Below, piece by piece: positions 48,511-57,410 of a DNA stretch of 64,000 nt. How positions within the stretch are numbered: position 1 is the stretch's first letter; every line of letters starts with the position of its first letter. The stretch comes from Rhodospirillum centenum SW. Its GTDB lineage: Bacteria; Pseudomonadota; Alphaproteobacteria; Azospirillales; Azospirillaceae. The notes below the pieces were generated by a model that ran no database searches, had not been told where the DNA came from, and saw nothing but the letters and a program-made list of their open reading frames with translations. The position numbers and the translations under genes are program-made. The DNA lies in NCBI RefSeq assembly GCF_000016185.1, contig NC_011420.2, forward strand, positions 4,085,501 through 4,149,500, read 5' to 3'.

Positions 48511-49371
48511 ATGAAGACCATCCTGACCATCCAGTCCCACGTCGCCTTCGGCCACGTGGGCAACCGTGCCGCCGTCTTCCCCCTGGAACGGCTGGGCTGC
48601 GAGGCCATCGCCGTGAACACGGTGCAGTTCTCCAACCACACCGGCTACGGTGCCTGGACCGGCACCGTCTTTCCGCCCGACCATGTGGCGGAGATCCTGG
48701 CGGGGGTGGAGGCTCGCGGCGGGCTTGCCGGCTGCGACGCGGTGCTGACCGGCTACATGGGCGACGCCGCCCTGGGGGCCGTCGTGCTGGACGCGGTGGT
48801 CCGGGTCAAGGCGCTGAACAGGCGGGCCGTCTGGTGCTGCGACCCGGTGATGGGCGATGTCGGGCGCGGCTTCTTCGTCCGTCCGGGAATCCCGGAGTTC
48901 TTCCGGGACCGGGCGGTGCCGCTGGCGGATGTCATCACCCCCAACCAGTTCGAGCTGGAATACCTCTCCGGCCGCGCCGTGGACGACCTTGCCGGCGCGC
49001 TGGAGGCGACGGCCGCGGTCCGCGCCCTGGGGCCGCGGCTGGCGCTGGTCACCAGCCTCGCCCGGCGGGACGCGCCGGCCGACCGGATCGAGATGCTGCT
49101 GGACACGCCGGACGGCGCCTGGATCGTCGCCACCCCGCGGCTCGACCTCAGCCCGCCGGCGAACGGGGCGGGCGACGCCACCGCCGCGCTGTTCCTGGCG
49201 AAGCTGCTGGAGACGGGCTCCCCGGCCGAGGCGCTGGGCCATGCCGCTTCCGCCATCTATGCCGTCTTCACCGCCACGGCCGCGGCCGGCCGGCGGGAGT
49301 TGCAGCTCATCGCCGCGCAGGAGGAACTGGTGCGTCCGCGCTGTCTGTTCACGCCCGAGAAGGTGCGCTGA
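48511..49371 (+). CDS. pdxY: Pyridoxal kinase PdxY
   Basis: The 286-residue ribokinase-family enzyme phosphorylates pyridoxal in the vitamin B6 salvage pathway. It begins MKTILTIQSHVAFGHVGNRAAVFPL, the standard PdxY start with the substrate-site Ser-His, and carries TVQFSNHTGYG, WCCDPVMGDVGRGFFV, ITPNQFELEYLSG and the ATP/anion-hole ANGAGDATAALF with catalytic Asp. It is divergent from the lyase gene, 80 bp away. Confidence 0.95.
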   Translation: MKTILTIQSHVAFGHVGNRAAVFPLERLGCEAIAVNTVQFSNHTGYGAWTGTVFPPDHVAEILAGVEARGGLAGCDAVLTGYMGDAALGAVVLDAVVRVKALNRRAVWCCDPVMGDVGRGFFVRPGIPEFFRDRAVPLADVITPNQFELEYLSGRAVDDLAGALEATAAVRALGPRLALVTSLARRDAPADRIEMLLDTPDGAWIVATPRLDLSPPANGAGDATAALFLAKLLETGSPAEALGHAASAIYAVFTATAAAGRRELQLIAAQEELVRPRCLFTPEKVR

Positions 49372-49479
49372 CCGCCGCAGCCGCGTGGTCGCCGCGCGGG
49401 GCCGCCGCAGTCGCTTTCGCTTGTCACCGCCCCGTCCCCGCGCTACCCCCGTCGGCAGCATGGTTTCCGGAGTCGTCCC

Positions 49480-49911
49480 ATGGTCCGCACCGCCTTCCTG
49501 CCGCTCGTCCTGCTCCTTGCGCTGCCCGCCCTGCCGGCTGCGGCCCAGGGAGGGGCCCAGGGAGGGGCCCAGGCCGGGGATGCGCCCGCGGGTCCGACGG
49601 GGGAGTTCGGCTGCGAGGTCGGGCGGGAGAATCCCTGCCGCGGCCGGGTCGATTTCGAGCGTGGCCGCTCTTACGAGTTCCGTATCGCCGGCCCCGGCGA
49701 GGCCGTCTTCCACAACGAGGGCAACCGGCGCTGCGTGCTGGAATACAGCCTGACCGAATCAGCCCTGGCCACCACCGGCCGGCGGCTGGAGATGGCGCCG
49801 GGCCAGTCCACCACACTGCCGGTCAAGGATGCCACCGGCATGATCGTGCGCTTCTTCAGCCGCGGGCTGGGCACGCCCACCTGCGATCTGCTGGTGGAAC
49901 TGCGCGGCTGA
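49480..49911 (+). CDS. Secreted hypothetical protein
   Basis: The 143-residue protein has a clear signal peptide (FLPLVLLLALPALPAAA) and a mature domain of about 120 residues rich in beta-type pattern, with three Cys (in FGCEVG, NPCRGR, RRCVLEY) and one more near the end (PTCDLL), so two disulfides are possible. A 12-bp tandem duplication doubles GGAQ just after the cleavage site. I recognise no family. It could be a small periplasmic or surface protein. Confidence 0.6.
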   Translation: MVRTAFLPLVLLLALPALPAAAQGGAQGGAQAGDAPAGPTGEFGCEVGRENPCRGRVDFERGRSYEFRIAGPGEAVFHNEGNRRCVLEYSLTESALATTGRRLEMAPGQSTTLPVKDATGMIVRFFSRGLGTPTCDLLVELRG

Positions 49912-49930
49912 TCCGCCCCTCCCGGAACGG

Positions 49931-49970
49931 AACGGCGGCTCTGGGGGCCGCCGCCCTGGGGGCCGCCGTT
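49931..49970. terminator. Hairpin between convergent genes, with internal direct repeat
   Basis: AACGGCGGC (49931-49939) pairs with GCCGCCGTT (49962-49970). Between and within the arms the 12-mer CTGGGGGCCGCC is repeated (49941-49952 and 49956-49967). It lies between the hypothetical gene and asd and probably ends both transcripts. Confidence 0.5.
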
Positions 49971-49995
49971 CTGGATGTGTCCGCGCAGCGGACGG

Positions 49996-51012
49996 TCAGA
50001 GATGGCCGTCGCGGATCATCGTCTCGGCGATCTGGACCGCGTTCAGCGCGGCGCCCTTGCGCAGATTGTCGCCGACGATCCACATGGACAGGCCGTTCTC
50101 CACGGTGATGTCCTCGCGCAGGCGGCTGACGAAGACATTGTCCTCCCCCGCCACCTCGACCGGGGTGACATATCCCTCGTCCACGCGGTGGTCGATGACG
50201 GAGACGCCAGGGGCGGCGCGCAGGGCGCGGCGGGCCTCCTCCACCGTGATCGGGCGCTCGAACTCGACGTTCACCACCTCGGAATGGCCGATGAAGACCG
50301 GCACGCGCACGCAGGTGGCGGTGACCTTGATCTTCGGGTCCAGGATCTTCTTCGTCTCCACCACCATCTTCCACTCTTCCTTGGTGGCGCCGTCGTCCAT
50401 GAAGGAGTCGATGTGCGGGATGACGTTGAAGGCGATCTGCTTGGTGAACTTCTTCCGCTCCACCGGATCGTTGACGTAGATGGCGCGGGTCTGGGTGAAC
50501 AGCTCGTCCATGGCGTCCTTGCCGGCGCCGGAGACGGACTGGTAGGTCGCCACCACGACGCGCCGGATCGTCGCCAGATCGTGCAGCGGCTTCAGCGCCA
50601 CCACCATCTGGATGGTGGAGCAGTTCGGGTTGGCGATGATGCCCTTCTTGCACCAGCCGGCGATGGCGCCGGGGTTCACTTCCGGCACGACCAGCGGCAC
50701 GTCGGGGTCCATGCGGAACTGGCTGGTGTTGTCGATCACCACGGCCCCCGCTTCGGCGGCACGCGGCGCGAAGGCAGCCGATACCTTCGCCCCCGGCGAG
50801 GACAGCACGATGTCGATGCCCTTGAAGTCGAACCGCGACAGGTCCTGGACCCGTAGCTCGTCATCCTCCCCGAAGGAGACGACCTGCCCGACGGAGCGCT
50901 CGGACGCCAGCGCCACCACCTCGTCGGCAGGGAAGCTGCGCTCCGCCAGGATTTGCAGCATTTCGCGCCCGACATTGCCGGTGGCGCCCACGACGGCGAC
51001 CTTGTAGCCCAT
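49996..51012 (-). CDS. asd: Aspartate-semialdehyde dehydrogenase
   Basis: The 338-residue enzyme makes aspartate semialdehyde from aspartyl phosphate, feeding Lys, Met, Thr and diaminopimelate synthesis. The NADP-binding GATGNVG is at residues 9-15, the active-site Cys131 in NPNCSTIQ, and the substrate-binding HID...EWKMVVE and catalytic His in FIGHSEVVNVEF follow. The ATG at 51012 is used because it puts the Rossmann strand at residue 4; an upstream ATG at 51063 adds an unlike extension. Confidence 0.95.
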   Translation of the reverse strand: MGYKVAVVGATGNVGREMLQILAERSFPADEVVALASERSVGQVVSFGEDDELRVQDLSRFDFKGIDIVLSSPGAKVSAAFAPRAAEAGAVVIDNTSQFRMDPDVPLVVPEVNPGAIAGWCKKGIIANPNCSTIQMVVALKPLHDLATIRRVVVATYQSVSGAGKDAMDELFTQTRAIYVNDPVERKKFTKQIAFNVIPHIDSFMDDGATKEEWKMVVETKKILDPKIKVTATCVRVPVFIGHSEVVNVEFERPITVEEARRALRAAPGVSVIDHRVDEGYVTPVEVAGEDNVFVSRLREDITVENGLSMWIVGDNLRKGAALNAVQIAETMIRDGHL

Positions 51013-51055
51013 CTTCCCGTTCCCTGCTGACGGTTTCGACTGAAACAGTCCGTGG

Positions 51056-51110
51056 CTTGACAAGCCGCGGGTTGCATCCTGACTTATCCATCGGGCGTCG
51101 TCTTGACAAG
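51056..51110. promoter_or_regulatory. asd / DUF962 divergent promoter region with repeated CTTGACAAG
   Basis: CTTG-A-CAAG, itself an inverted repeat, occurs at 51056-51064 and 51102-51110. On the minus strand TTGTCA-N17-TAAGTC (51110 down to 51082) resembles a sigma-70 promoter for asd. Assignment is tentative. Confidence 0.35.
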
Positions 51111-51150
51111 AATCCGACGTCCGCGCTCAGGCGGCGGGAGGAATGCGTCC

Positions 51151-51492
51151 ATGGCTGAACGCCTCTACACGACCTACACCGACTTCTGGCCCTTCTACCT
51201 GCGCGAACACAGCCGACCGGCGACCCGCGCCTTCCACTATGTCGGCACGGCCCTGGGGCTGGCCTGTGTCCTCTATGCGCTGGCGGCTGCGCGGCCGCTC
51301 TGGTTGCTCGGTCTGCCCCTGTGCGGTTACTTCTTCGCCTGGCTGTCCCATGCCACGGTGGAGCGGAACCGGCCGGCGACCTTCACCTATCCGCTGTGGT
51401 CTCTGGTCAGCGACTTCCGCATGTTCTTCCTCTTCCTGTCCGGCCGGCTGGAGGGGGAACTGCGGCGGGCCGGGGTGCCGGCCGGGACATGA
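51151..51492 (+). CDS. DUF962 / Mpo1-like small membrane protein
   Basis: The 113-residue protein has two hydrophobic helices (about 33-65, ALGLACVLYALAAARPLWLLGLPLCGYFFAW split by a short turn) with the family motifs YLREHSRPATRAFHYVGT before them and HATVERNRPATFTYPLWSLVSDFRMF after. The conserved His pair and the ERN.P mark are shared with yeast Mpo1, an iron-dependent dioxygenase of 2-hydroxy fatty acids; whether the bacterial protein has that activity is not established. GGGAGGA precedes the ATG. Confidence 0.85.
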   Translation: MAERLYTTYTDFWPFYLREHSRPATRAFHYVGTALGLACVLYALAAARPLWLLGLPLCGYFFAWLSHATVERNRPATFTYPLWSLVSDFRMFFLFLSGRLEGELRRAGVPAGT

Positions 51493-51513
51493 GCTGAGAA
51501 GGGATGCGGTCCG

Positions 51514-51774
51514 GTGACGTCCATCGTTGAAACCATTGCCCAGTCGATCAAGCGCGCGGACCGCACCCTGTTCAACGAGAACTACGTCAAGCAGGCCGAG
51601 GCGGTTGTCGAGGGGCTGCGTCGGGCGGGGTACGAGGTGGTGCCCCTGCGCCCGCCCGAGCCGCTGGTGGAGTACGCGGTCGAGAACATCCCCTTCGGCC
51701 GGCTGCGCCCGTCCGACCTGATCCGCACGCTCTATACCACCATGGTATCGAACTGCCGCAGGTTCACCGGCTGA
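51514..51774 (+). CDS. Small conserved-looking protein of unknown function
   Basis: An 86-residue GTG-started protein with GAAGGGA about 9 nt upstream, 21 bp after the DUF962 gene. It is predicted helical, with no TM segment, one Cys, and regular codon use (VEGLRRAGYEVVPLRPPEPL, RPSDLIRTLYTTM). A hairpin follows directly, fitting the end of a two-gene operon. No domain is recognised. Confidence 0.65.
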   Translation: MTSIVETIAQSIKRADRTLFNENYVKQAEAVVEGLRRAGYEVVPLRPPEPLVEYAVENIPFGRLRPSDLIRTLYTTMVSNCRRFTG

Positions 51775-51775
51775 C

Positions 51776-51798
51776 GCGACAGGTCCGTCGCCTGTCGC
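51776..51798 (+). terminator. Terminator-like hairpin
   Basis: GCGACAGG (51776-51783) and CCTGTCGC (51791-51798) form a perfect 8-bp stem with a 7-nt loop, directly after the 86-residue gene. A short T run (ATTTTG) occurs only 20 bp later. Confidence 0.5.
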
Positions 51799-51912
51799 CG
51801 CCGGGCGGACGGATCGCATTTTGCTAAACTTCCCGCTTCCCAACGGCGGGGCCGTGCCGGTCTAATGCGCTCTCCGGGCGCACCTTGCGTCCCGTGAAGG
51901 CCGGTTCCGTCC

Positions 51913-53202
51913 ATGCACGTCTGCGAGGGTGGCGACGAGTCCACGATCTGGCGGCGGCCCTCCCTGCCGGAGGTGCTTCAGGCCGTCGCACGGCATCAGA
52001 AGCTGCTGGAAGGGCGGCCCGGCGGCCAGCGCGCCATCTTCGTCCTGTGCGACCTGTCGGAGATGCCGCTCTCCGGTGTCAACCTCTCCGACGCGGACCT
52101 GACGGGCTCCCGCTTCGACCGGGCGCTGCTGGCCCGGACCCGGCTCAAGGGCGCCAACCTGTTCGCCGCGGATCTGCGGCTGACGAACCTGCAACAGGCC
52201 GATCTCAGCCGCGCCGACATGCGCGGCATCATCCTGCGCGGGGCCGACCTGTCGGGCGCCCGCCTGCGCGAGGCGGACGTGCGGGAGGCGGTGCTGGCCG
52301 TCTACCGCGGCGGCCGGCCGCTGCCGCAGACCTTCGACGGGCGCATCCCGAACCTCACCGGCCTGATCGCCGCCAAGGCGGACTTCAGCGAGGTCCGGAT
52401 GAACGGTGCGGTCGTCCTGCGGGCGGACTTCACCGACGCCAATCTCGCGCGGGTCGATCTGCGCGACGCCGATCTGCGCGGCGCCAATTTCCGGGGCGCC
52501 AACCTGGAGGGGGCCAACCTTCAGGGCGCCCAGGTCCAGGAGGCGGACTTTGCCGGTGCCGTGCTGACCGACGCGCAGTTGCGCGACGTGCAGGCGGCGG
52601 GGGCCAACTTCCGCGGCGCCATCCTCGACCCGCGCGGGACCGCCGACCTGCGGGTCCGTGGCGCCCTGCTGCCCGGCGGGGGGGAGGCGGCGGAGGTTCT
52701 GTTCGACGTTCTGGATCAGCATGCCGCCTGGGTCCACACCGCCGGCCGGGAGGGGCGGCGGGCCGACCTGACCGGCTGGGACATCTCTGCCAAGGATCTG
52801 CGCCACGTTACCCTGACCGCGGCGAACCTCTCCTGCGTGCTGGCCCGGCGCACCCTGCTGACCGGGGTCAATCTCGTGATGGCCGACCTCTCCTGCGCCG
52901 ACCTGCACTCCGCCACGCTTGTCGGAGCCGACCTGCGCGGCGCCAACCTGGAGCGGGCACATCTGGCCGGGGCCGACCTTCAGGGTGCCAACCTGGGTGT
53001 CCTGGTCGGGCTGGGGGCTCCCGACCGGCGCTGGCCGACCCGGCTCAACCGCGCCCGGCTGGCCGGGGCCAATCTGCGTAACGCGGACCTGCGCGGCGCC
53101 CTTCTGGCCGAGGCGGACCTGCGCCAGGCCGACCTGCGCGGCGCCCGGCTGGACGGTGCGGTTCTCGACGGCGCCAGCCTTCAGGGCGTCCGCCAGGACT
53201 GA
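51913..53202 (+). CDS. Pentapeptide-repeat protein
   Basis: The 429-residue protein has an N-terminal segment of about 40 residues (LPEVLQAVARHQKLLEG) and then pentapeptide repeats of the A(D/N)Lxx type in three blocks: about 45-125, 150-245 and 275-425. These fold as a right-handed quadrilateral beta-helix. The blocks are split by spacers, one holding FDGRIPNLTG and another AAEVLFDVLDQHAAWVHT. No signal peptide or TM helix is seen, so it is cytosolic. Functions in the family range from DNA-gyrase mimicry to scaffolding; none can be assigned. An ATG and good codon use support the start. Confidence 0.88.
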   Translation: MHVCEGGDESTIWRRPSLPEVLQAVARHQKLLEGRPGGQRAIFVLCDLSEMPLSGVNLSDADLTGSRFDRALLARTRLKGANLFAADLRLTNLQQADLSRADMRGIILRGADLSGARLREADVREAVLAVYRGGRPLPQTFDGRIPNLTGLIAAKADFSEVRMNGAVVLRADFTDANLARVDLRDADLRGANFRGANLEGANLQGAQVQEADFAGAVLTDAQLRDVQAAGANFRGAILDPRGTADLRVRGALLPGGGEAAEVLFDVLDQHAAWVHTAGREGRRADLTGWDISAKDLRHVTLTAANLSCVLARRTLLTGVNLVMADLSCADLHSATLVGADLRGANLERAHLAGADLQGANLGVLVGLGAPDRRWPTRLNRARLAGANLRNADLRGALLAEADLRQADLRGARLDGAVLDGASLQGVRQD

Positions 53203-53301
53203 CCGGCCGCCGTGGCATTCGTGCCACCGCCCCCGTGCTCCCGCTGTTCCCGCCTGGTCTTCGCTGGAGCGTTGACGCGCGCCCGTCTTCCTGCCAAGAA
53301 G

Positions 53302-53320
53302 CGATACGTTATAACATCAC
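53302..53320. promoter_or_regulatory. Candidate Zur box upstream of the ZnuD-like gene
   Basis: GATACGTTATAACATCAC (from 53303) closely matches the Zur consensus core TGTTATAACA, with the exact 8-bp palindrome GTTATAAC at 53308-53315. It lies about 50 bp upstream of a His-rich TonB receptor gene, and its TATAAC could double as a -10. Zinc repression by Zur would fit. Confidence 0.7.
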
Positions 53321-53367
53321 GTACCGGGCCGCCGGCTGGCGGGCCCGTTCTGCGAGGGGAGTTCCCG

Positions 53368-55494
53368 ATGAAGGTCGCATGGGCAGCCGCGACGGTCGCG
53401 GCGCTGGGCGGGGGCGTGCTGGTACCAGGCGTCGCGCAGGCGCAGACGGCCGAGCCCGATCCGCACGGGCGGACAGGGATCGAGGAGATCGTCATCACCG
53501 CCTCGCCCTTCGGCCAGCGGCGTTTCGACGTGCTGCAAGGCACGTCCGTGCTGGCCGGTGAGGCGCTGGAGCGGGCCTTGTCCGCCTCGATCGGCGAGAC
53601 GCTGGACCGGCTGCCGGGTGTCAGCCAGACCGCCTTCGGCCAGGGCGCGTCCCGGCCCGTGATCCGCGGCCTGGGCGGTGACCGCGTGCGCGTGCTGGTC
53701 GGTGGCATCGGCACCATCGACGCCTCCAGCACCAGCCCGGACCATGCCCCGGCCGTCGATCTCGCCACGGCGCAGCGGGTCGAGGTGGTGCGCGGGCCGG
53801 CGGCCCTGCTCTACGGCTCCAACGCCATCGGCGGTGTCGTCAACGTGCTGGACGGCCGCGTCCCGATGGCGCGGCCCGAGGGCGGGACGTCGGCCCTGGC
53901 CCGGCTGGGCTATGGCAGCAACGCCAATGAGCGTCTGGCCGCCGCGGGCGTGGACCAGGCGCTGGGCGACACCCTGGTGCTGCATGCCGACGGCTACTAC
54001 CGCAAGGCCGACGACTTCGAGGTGGACGGCCATGCCTGGTCCGCCGCGCGGCGGGCCGAGGAGGCGGCGGAGCATGCCGGCCACGACCACGAGATCGACC
54101 AGGGTCCGGTCGGGACCGTGGACAACAGCGATCTGGAGCAGAAGGGCGGCACCCTGGGCCTGAGCGCCGTCGGCGACTGGGGCTTCCTGGGCGCCAGTGT
54201 CGGCCGCACCGACTCCCGGTACGGCATTCCCGGCGGGCATTCCCACGGGCACGCCGAAGGGGAGGACCACGATCATGATCACGACCATGGTCACGATCAT
54301 GGCGAGGAAGAGAATGTCCATATCGATCTGGAACAGACCCGCCTGGACGTGATCGGGGAGATCGACCGCGACTTCCTGGTCTTCGACAGCGCTCGGCTGC
54401 GGTTCGGCTGGGCCGACTACAAGCACACGGAGCTGGAAGGCGACGAGGTCGGCACCGTCTTCAAGAACAAGGGCTGGGAAGGCCGGGTGGAACTGGTGCA
54501 GCGGCCGATCCAGGGGGTGCTGGGTGGCAGCCTGGACGGCGCGTCCGGTGTCCAGGCCCTGCGCCGCGATTTCCGCGCCGATGGCGAGGAGGCCTTCGTG
54601 CCGCCCAGCGTGACCGAACAGTACGGCCTGTTCACGGCGCAGCGGCTGGACATCGGTCCCTGGGCTCTGGAGGCCGGTGCGCGCATCGAGCGGCAGTCGG
54701 TCGAGGCGTCCGGCATCGGCTTCGACCGCGACTTCACCGGCCTCAGCCTTTCCGGCGGGGCGGCCTACCGTTTCGCGGACGGCTGGCTGCTGGGCGCCAG
54801 CCTGTCCCGCACCGAGCGGGCACCGAACGCGGAGGAACTGCTGTCCGACGGGCCGCACCTCGCCACCGGCATCTACGAGGTCGGCGACCGCACCCTGGAC
54901 GAAGAGACGGCCGTGGGTGTCGAGGCGACCCTGAAGAAGACCGGCGGTCCCGTCACCGGCGCCATCAACATCTACCGCACCGACTTCGACGGCTTCATCT
55001 ACGAGGCCTTCACCGGGGCGGAGGAGGACGGGCTGCCGGTGGCGCAGTATTCTGCCGCCGACGCCCGCTTCTGGGGGTTCGAGGTCGAACTGGGCACGGC
55101 GGTCTGGCGCAGCGGCGACCAGGCCGTGCTGCTGGACGCCTCCGCCGAATATGTCCGGACCCGGAACAAGGATCTGGACGAACCCCTGCCGCGTATCCCG
55201 CCGCTCCAGCTCCGCGGCGGCGTCTCCTATGAGACGCCCGTCTTCGCCGCCCGGGCGGAAGTGGTCTGGGCCGACGACCAGGACCGCACGGCCTCCTTCG
55301 AGGTGCCGACGGACGGCTATACCGTCCTGAACGCCTCGCTGGACTGGCATCCGTTCGCGGACCGCGACATCAGCCTGCTGCTGGAGGCCCGCAACCTGAC
55401 GGACGAGGAGGTCCGGCTCTCCACCTCCTTCCTGAAGGACCGCGTGCCGCAGCCCGGCCGCGACTTCCGCGTGCTGCTGCGGGGGGCGTTCTAG
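53368..55494 (+). CDS. znuD: ZnuD-like TonB-dependent zinc receptor
   Basis: The 708-residue outer-membrane receptor has a signal peptide (WAAATVAALGGGVLVPGVAQA), a plug with TonB-box-like IEEIVITA and VIRGLGGDRVRVLVGGIG, and a beta-barrel ending in LLRGAF. Two His/Asp/Glu-rich stretches lie in barrel loops: AEHAGHDHEIDQ near residue 235 and GGHSHGHAEGEDHDHDHD onward at about 289-312. Such loops mark ZnuD, which takes up zinc. A Zur-like box upstream supports this. The ATG at 53368 has GAGGGGA upstream. Its stop overlaps that of the convergent GNAT gene (CTAG). Confidence 0.88.
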   Translation: MKVAWAAATVAALGGGVLVPGVAQAQTAEPDPHGRTGIEEIVITASPFGQRRFDVLQGTSVLAGEALERALSASIGETLDRLPGVSQTAFGQGASRPVIRGLGGDRVRVLVGGIGTIDASSTSPDHAPAVDLATAQRVEVVRGPAALLYGSNAIGGVVNVLDGRVPMARPEGGTSALARLGYGSNANERLAAAGVDQALGDTLVLHADGYYRKADDFEVDGHAWSAARRAEEAAEHAGHDHEIDQGPVGTVDNSDLEQKGGTLGLSAVGDWGFLGASVGRTDSRYGIPGGHSHGHAEGEDHDHDHDHGHDHGEEENVHIDLEQTRLDVIGEIDRDFLVFDSARLRFGWADYKHTELEGDEVGTVFKNKGWEGRVELVQRPIQGVLGGSLDGASGVQALRRDFRADGEEAFVPPSVTEQYGLFTAQRLDIGPWALEAGARIERQSVEASGIGFDRDFTGLSLSGGAAYRFADGWLLGASLSRTERAPNAEELLSDGPHLATGIYEVGDRTLDEETAVGVEATLKKTGGPVTGAINIYRTDFDGFIYEAFTGAEEDGLPVAQYSAADARFWGFEVELGTAVWRSGDQAVLLDASAEYVRTRNKDLDEPLPRIPPLQLRGGVSYETPVFAARAEVVWADDQDRTASFEVPTDGYTVLNASLDWHPFADRDISLLLEARNLTDEEVRLSTSFLKDRVPQPGRDFRVLLRGAF

Positions 55495-56345
55495 CCTTCC
55501 GCCGGGACAACGGCGGCCGGCCGCCAGTAGCTGTAGCCATAGGCATTGCTGAAGCCGAGGCGGGCATAGAGGCGGTTGGCCGGGGCGTTGTCGCACCCGA
55601 CCTGGAGGTAGGCGCCCCGCGCCCCCTCCCGGCGGGCGGCGGCCAGCACGGCCCGCACCGCGCGGCCGCCATGGCCGCGGCCACGCAGGTCCGGCCGCGT
55701 CGCCACCTTGAACACCCCGACCCGGCCGCGGTCCACCACGCCCAGCGCGACCGCGGCCGCCTGCCCCTTCTCCCAGGCCGTGGCATAGAGGCAGGGCATC
55801 GGGATCGCCGCCAGGATGGCGCGCAGGAAGGGCAGTTCCCTTTCCGGCACCGGCACCATCGCCAGCCAGGCCCGCAGCCAGCCCTCCTCCAGCAGCGGCG
55901 CGATGGCGGTCGCGGCCGGCAGCTCGGCCGGCAGGGCGTCCAGCACCTGCACGGCATTGTCGCCCTGTCTGGCGAATCCCGCCCCCGTGAGCGCCTTCTC
56001 CAGCCCGTCGGGGCACAGCGGCGTCGTGCGGAACAGCGGCGTCAGGCCGTGGGCGCGGTATTGCGCCGCAGCGAAGGCGATCTTCTCCGCCAGCGGCAGC
56101 ACGCCGGGCGCGATCACGGTCACCGAATTGGCCCGGCCCGTATGTCCGCCGGAGAAGCGCAGCAGCCAGCCGTCATGGTGGACCGTCTTCAGGGCCGGCC
56201 ACGCGGTCAGGCCCAGGTCTTCCAGCAGCGCGGTGTCGGCCAGCAGCGCGGTTCGGTCAGGGGCGGCCACGGCGGTCCCCGGGGTGCAGGAGGGGAAGGG
56301 CAAGCACCCAGGGTAGCCGGGGGGCGGTGCCCGGGCAACGGTCAT
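55491..56345 (-). CDS. GNAT-family N-acetyltransferase
   Basis: The 284-residue protein has an N-terminal domain of about 130 residues (GWLLRFSGGHTGRANSVTVI, typical of a GNAT subgroup with an N-terminal ligand-binding module) and a C-terminal GNAT domain with the acetyl-CoA loop RPDLRGRGHGGRAVRAVL and the NAPANRLYARLGFSNAYGY motif. It acetylates an amine of unknown identity. A GTG at 56270 is a plausible alternative start and would drop 25 residues of poor pattern. Confidence 0.85.
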   Translation of the reverse strand: MTVARAPPPGYPGCLPFPSCTPGTAVAAPDRTALLADTALLEDLGLTAWPALKTVHHDGWLLRFSGGHTGRANSVTVIAPGVLPLAEKIAFAAAQYRAHGLTPLFRTTPLCPDGLEKALTGAGFARQGDNAVQVLDALPAELPAATAIAPLLEEGWLRAWLAMVPVPERELPFLRAILAAIPMPCLYATAWEKGQAAAVALGVVDRGRVGVFKVATRPDLRGRGHGGRAVRAVLAAARREGARGAYLQVGCDNAPANRLYARLGFSNAYGYSYWRPAAVVPAEG

Positions 56346-56397
56346 GCAGCCTAACCCTTTGGTCGGGCAACTCTGTTGCGGGGCCATGCCGGCGGCG

Positions 56398-56427
56398 TTG
56401 ACGAACCTCGGACGGGTCGGGTAATCA
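56398..56427 (+). promoter_or_regulatory. Putative sigma-70 promoter of the sdh operon
   Basis: TTGACG (56398-56403) and TAATCA (56422-56427) are separated by 18 bp, about 143 bp before sdhC. The match to -35 is good, to -10 moderate. Confidence 0.4.
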
Positions 56428-56569
56428 ACACAAGGACTTGCACTGCCTGCCCACCGCCGGCGGAGCCCGTTCCCCATGGCCTCTCCGGGCCGACAGGGAG
56501 CGTGGCCTTCCCGCCGGCCAATCCGGACCGACAGAGCCGGACGCACCCGGAACCCGAGGATCGCCACCC

Positions 56570-56986
56570 ATGACCGAGCAATCCGCGGCCACCACGCCCA
56601 CGTCGGGGCGCCCCCGGCCGCTGTCCCCCCATCTCCAGGTCTACCGGCTGCCGCTTCCGGCGATCGCCTCCATCACCCACCGCGTCACCGGGGTGGGGCT
56701 GGCCGCCGGCACGCTGCTGCTGGCCTGGTGGCTGATCGCCGCAGCGACGGGACCGGAGGCCTTTGCCACGGTGCAGGCGGTCGCCGGCTCGCCCCTGGGG
56801 CTGCTGTGCCTGCTCGGCTGGGTCTGGGCGTTCTGGTACCACGCCATGAACGGTGTGCGGCACCTGCTCTGGGATGCCGGCTACGGCCTGGAACTGGGGC
56901 CTGTCTACCGCGGTGGCTACCTCGTCTGGGGCGGCTCCATCGGCCTGACGGTCGCCACGGCGATCGTCGCCTTCTCCGTCATGTGA
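56570..56986 (+). CDS. sdhC: SdhC, succinate dehydrogenase cytochrome b556 subunit
   Basis: The 138-residue membrane anchor has three TM helices. It opens with [29 protein letters not shown], the SdhC signature whose Ser and Arg help form the quinone site, and contains [18 protein letters not shown], with the haem-ligand His region. It is the first gene of sdhCDAB, complex II. GAGGA lies 9 nt upstream of the ATG. Confidence 0.96.
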   Translation: MTEQSAATTPTSGRPRPLSPHLQVYRLPLPAIASITHRVTGVGLAAGTLLLAWWLIAAATGPEAFATVQAVAGSPLGLLCLLGWVWAFWYHAMNGVRHLLWDAGYGLELGPVYRGGYLVWGGSIGLTVATAIVAFSVM

Positions 56987-57000
56987 GAGGACTGAAACCC

Positions 57001-57399
57001 ATGTCCGCCAACCAGCCCGATGCCGGTTTCCGCACCCCGCTGGGGCGCGTCCGGGGCCTCGGTTCCGCCCGTTCCGGTTCCGCCCATTGGTTCGGCTACC
57101 GGATGCTGGCCGCGGCCAACGTGCCGCTGCTGCTCTGGCTCCTGGTGTCGCTGATCCCGCTTGCCGGAGCCGGCCATGCCGAAGTGGTGGCCTTCCTGCA
57201 ACGGCCGTTGAACGCCGTCCTGATGCTGCTGACGATCGGCGCCATCTTCTACCATGCCGCCTACGGCATGATGGAAGTGCTGGAGGACTACGTCCAGGCC
57301 AAGCTGGTGAAGACCCTGGCCGCCGCCCTGATCAAGGGTGGCTGCCTGCTGCTGGCGGTCGCCAGCGCCTTCGCCGTCCTCAAGATCGCTCTCGCCTGA
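57001..57399 (+). CDS. sdhD: SdhD, succinate dehydrogenase membrane anchor
   Basis: The 132-residue protein has three TM helices. [33 protein letters not shown] is the alphaproteobacterial SdhD start, and [18 protein letters not shown] carries the His and the quinone-site Asp/Tyr region. It pairs with SdhC to bind haem b and quinone. It lies 14 bp after sdhC and 11 bp before sdhA. Confidence 0.95.
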   Translation: MSANQPDAGFRTPLGRVRGLGSARSGSAHWFGYRMLAAANVPLLLWLLVSLIPLAGAGHAEVVAFLQRPLNAVLMLLTIGAIFYHAAYGMMEVLEDYVQAKLVKTLAAALIKGGCLLLAVASAFAVLKIALA

Positions 57400-57410
57400 A
57401 GGTCCACGAC

